Of a stretch of 64,000 bases of DNA, positions 63,513 to 64,000 are shown piece after piece (position 1 is the stretch's first letter; each line of letters opens with the position of its first letter). The translations under genes and the position numbers were made by a program. A model generated the notes under the pieces. It saw only the letters and a program-made list of their open reading frames with translations, searched no databases and had not been told where the DNA came from. This stretch comes from a virus: positions 1 through 64,000 of IMG/VR virus record IMGVR_UViG_3300042319_002777; one strand, 5' to 3'.

Positions 63513-63591
63513 CTTGTCCCCGTACACGCGGGGATGGCCCGTAGCTCCTTGGCTTCTGGCATCTATTCCCTGCACACGCGGGGACGAACGC
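63513..63591 (+). repeat. two CRISPR I-E-like hairpin repeats with a short spacer
   Basis: TCCCCGTACACGCGGGGATG (63517-63536) and TTCCCTGCACACGCGGGGAC (63566-63585) resemble the type I-E repeat core (CCCCGCxxxxGCGGGGATGAACC). The period is 50 bp, shorter than the usual 61 bp. Two copies are too few to call a CRISPR array; they may also be hairpins of another kind. Confidence 0.35.
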
Positions 63592-63622
63592 TTGCCCCAT
63601 CGCCCCAGTCCTGGCCCTCGGC

Positions 63623-63690
63623 TGAACGCCTGCGTTACAGCTTGTGAACTGGCCTGTCCAGACACGGGCGAGGGGTAACGGTTGCGTTAC
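63623..63690 (+). promoter_or_regulatory. operator pair 2, GTAACGC dyads 52 bp apart
   Basis: Sites at 63623-63638 and 63675-63690 (GTAACGGTTGCGTTAC). Between the members of each pair the sequence TGTGAACTGGC is also conserved. The second site ends 50 nt before ATG 63741. Confidence 0.6.
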
Positions 63691-63740
63691 TGTGAGGCTT
63701 CAGGGGAGGGATCAGCCCTCTCCGCACCTCTCAACCAGCG

Positions 63741-63953
63741 ATGACCACCATTTCTATTGACCAAGTGCAGCAGTGGACGTGGGAGAACCATTCCCCCGAT
63801 CACCGCGCAGCCGTGCCGGTTGTACCCACTGAGGAGCGCCGCGCTTTCTCTGCCCTGATGGACCTTGAAAGGCCAAGCCAGCAGCAGATCGCGCTACGCG
63901 AAGCAATCCGCCGGAAAATCAGCTATCGCATCAGCCGCGAAATTGGCTGGTGA
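63741..63953 (+). CDS. small hypothetical protein (70 aa)
   Basis: ATG 63741 (MTTISIDQVQQWTWENHSPD). A helical 70-residue protein with a basic end (REAIRRKISYRISREIGW). It shares its upstream operator arrangement with the gene at 63237 and the consensus AACCAGCGATGACC-like start region. Function unknown. Confidence 0.55.
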   Translation: MTTISIDQVQQWTWENHSPDHRAAVPVVPTEERRAFSALMDLERPSQQQIALREAIRRKISYRISREIGW

Positions 63954-63958
63954 ATCCA

Positions 63959-64000
63959 GTGGCCGGCCGGGAGCCTATCCCGGCACCCCCCCACAACCAG
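63959..64000 (+). CDS. possible 5' end of a gene cut by the window edge
   Basis: GTG 63959 opens a frame (AGREPIPAPPHNQ) still open at the last base. No Shine-Dalgarno is clear. If the window ends were joined it would continue in frame into the partial gene at 1-141. Confidence 0.3.
   Translation, partial: MAGREPIPAPPHNQ

Noticed and set aside
63513-63591. Annotation as a true CRISPR array
   Set aside because: Only two diverged repeats with a 50-bp period and no cas genes in the window.

Overview
The window looks like almost a complete genome of a temperate, tailed, siphovirus-like phage, or prophage, of a unicellular cyanobacterium (Synechococcus/Cyanobium type). Evidence for the host is a cyAbrB-type regulator, a small protein with an NblA-like pattern, high GC content and families typical of freshwater cyanophages. 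I saw no tRNA or rRNA gene. Genes overlap by ATGA or TGATG junctions almost everywhere, as in phage operons.

Layout. 1-1.35 kb: small forward-strand genes, the first cut by the window edge. 1.4-7.1 kb: first late block (27-residue microprotein, basic protein 1, neck/tail-completion genes, a tail assembly chaperone with a lambda-type -1 frameshift, a probable tail tube protein). 7.16-10.9 kb: a reverse-strand cassette with a GH24-YkuD lysin. 11-22.8 kb: basic protein 2, tail terminator, tape measure, distal tail and hub proteins, and a tandemly duplicated small gene. 22.8-25.7 kb: scaffold, major capsid protein and probable decoration protein. 25.7-30.8 kb: receptor-binding/tail-fibre module. 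30.9-31.5 kb: two holin-like proteins. 31.5-32.9 kb: large serine integrase. 32.9-39.5 kb: reverse-strand recombination operon (RecT, RecE-like exonuclease, PolX-like protein). 39.8-43.1 kb: regulators (XRE protein, cyAbrB). 43.1-47.3 kb: reverse-strand replication operon (initiator with an origin inside its gene, RusA, cytosine methylase). 47.6-56.2 kb: forward accessory genes (TerS-like protein, pentapeptide-repeat protein, dCTP deaminase, Lar-like protein). 56.2-63.1 kb: large terminase, a phage sigma factor, portal, MuF-type head protein and basic protein 3. 63.1-64 kb: two small genes behind duplicated operator pairs.

How it may work together. Fifteen forward-strand copies of an invariant 10-mer, CGGGAAAACT, start almost every structural transcription unit. 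Thirteen of them lie 20-41 nt before the chosen start codon and most of these 20-26 nt before it; the capsid unit is the exception. I saw no copy before non-structural genes. A sigma-70-like gene sits directly upstream of the first copy of the head module. The simplest reading is a late regulon driven by a phage-encoded sigma factor and a promoter type I do not recognise. Replication appears lambda-like: an initiator gene carrying five 18-bp dyad iterons next to an A+T-rich, strand-asymmetric tract, supported by RecE/RecT-type recombination and RusA.

All functions are read from sequence patterns by eye; no database search was possible.
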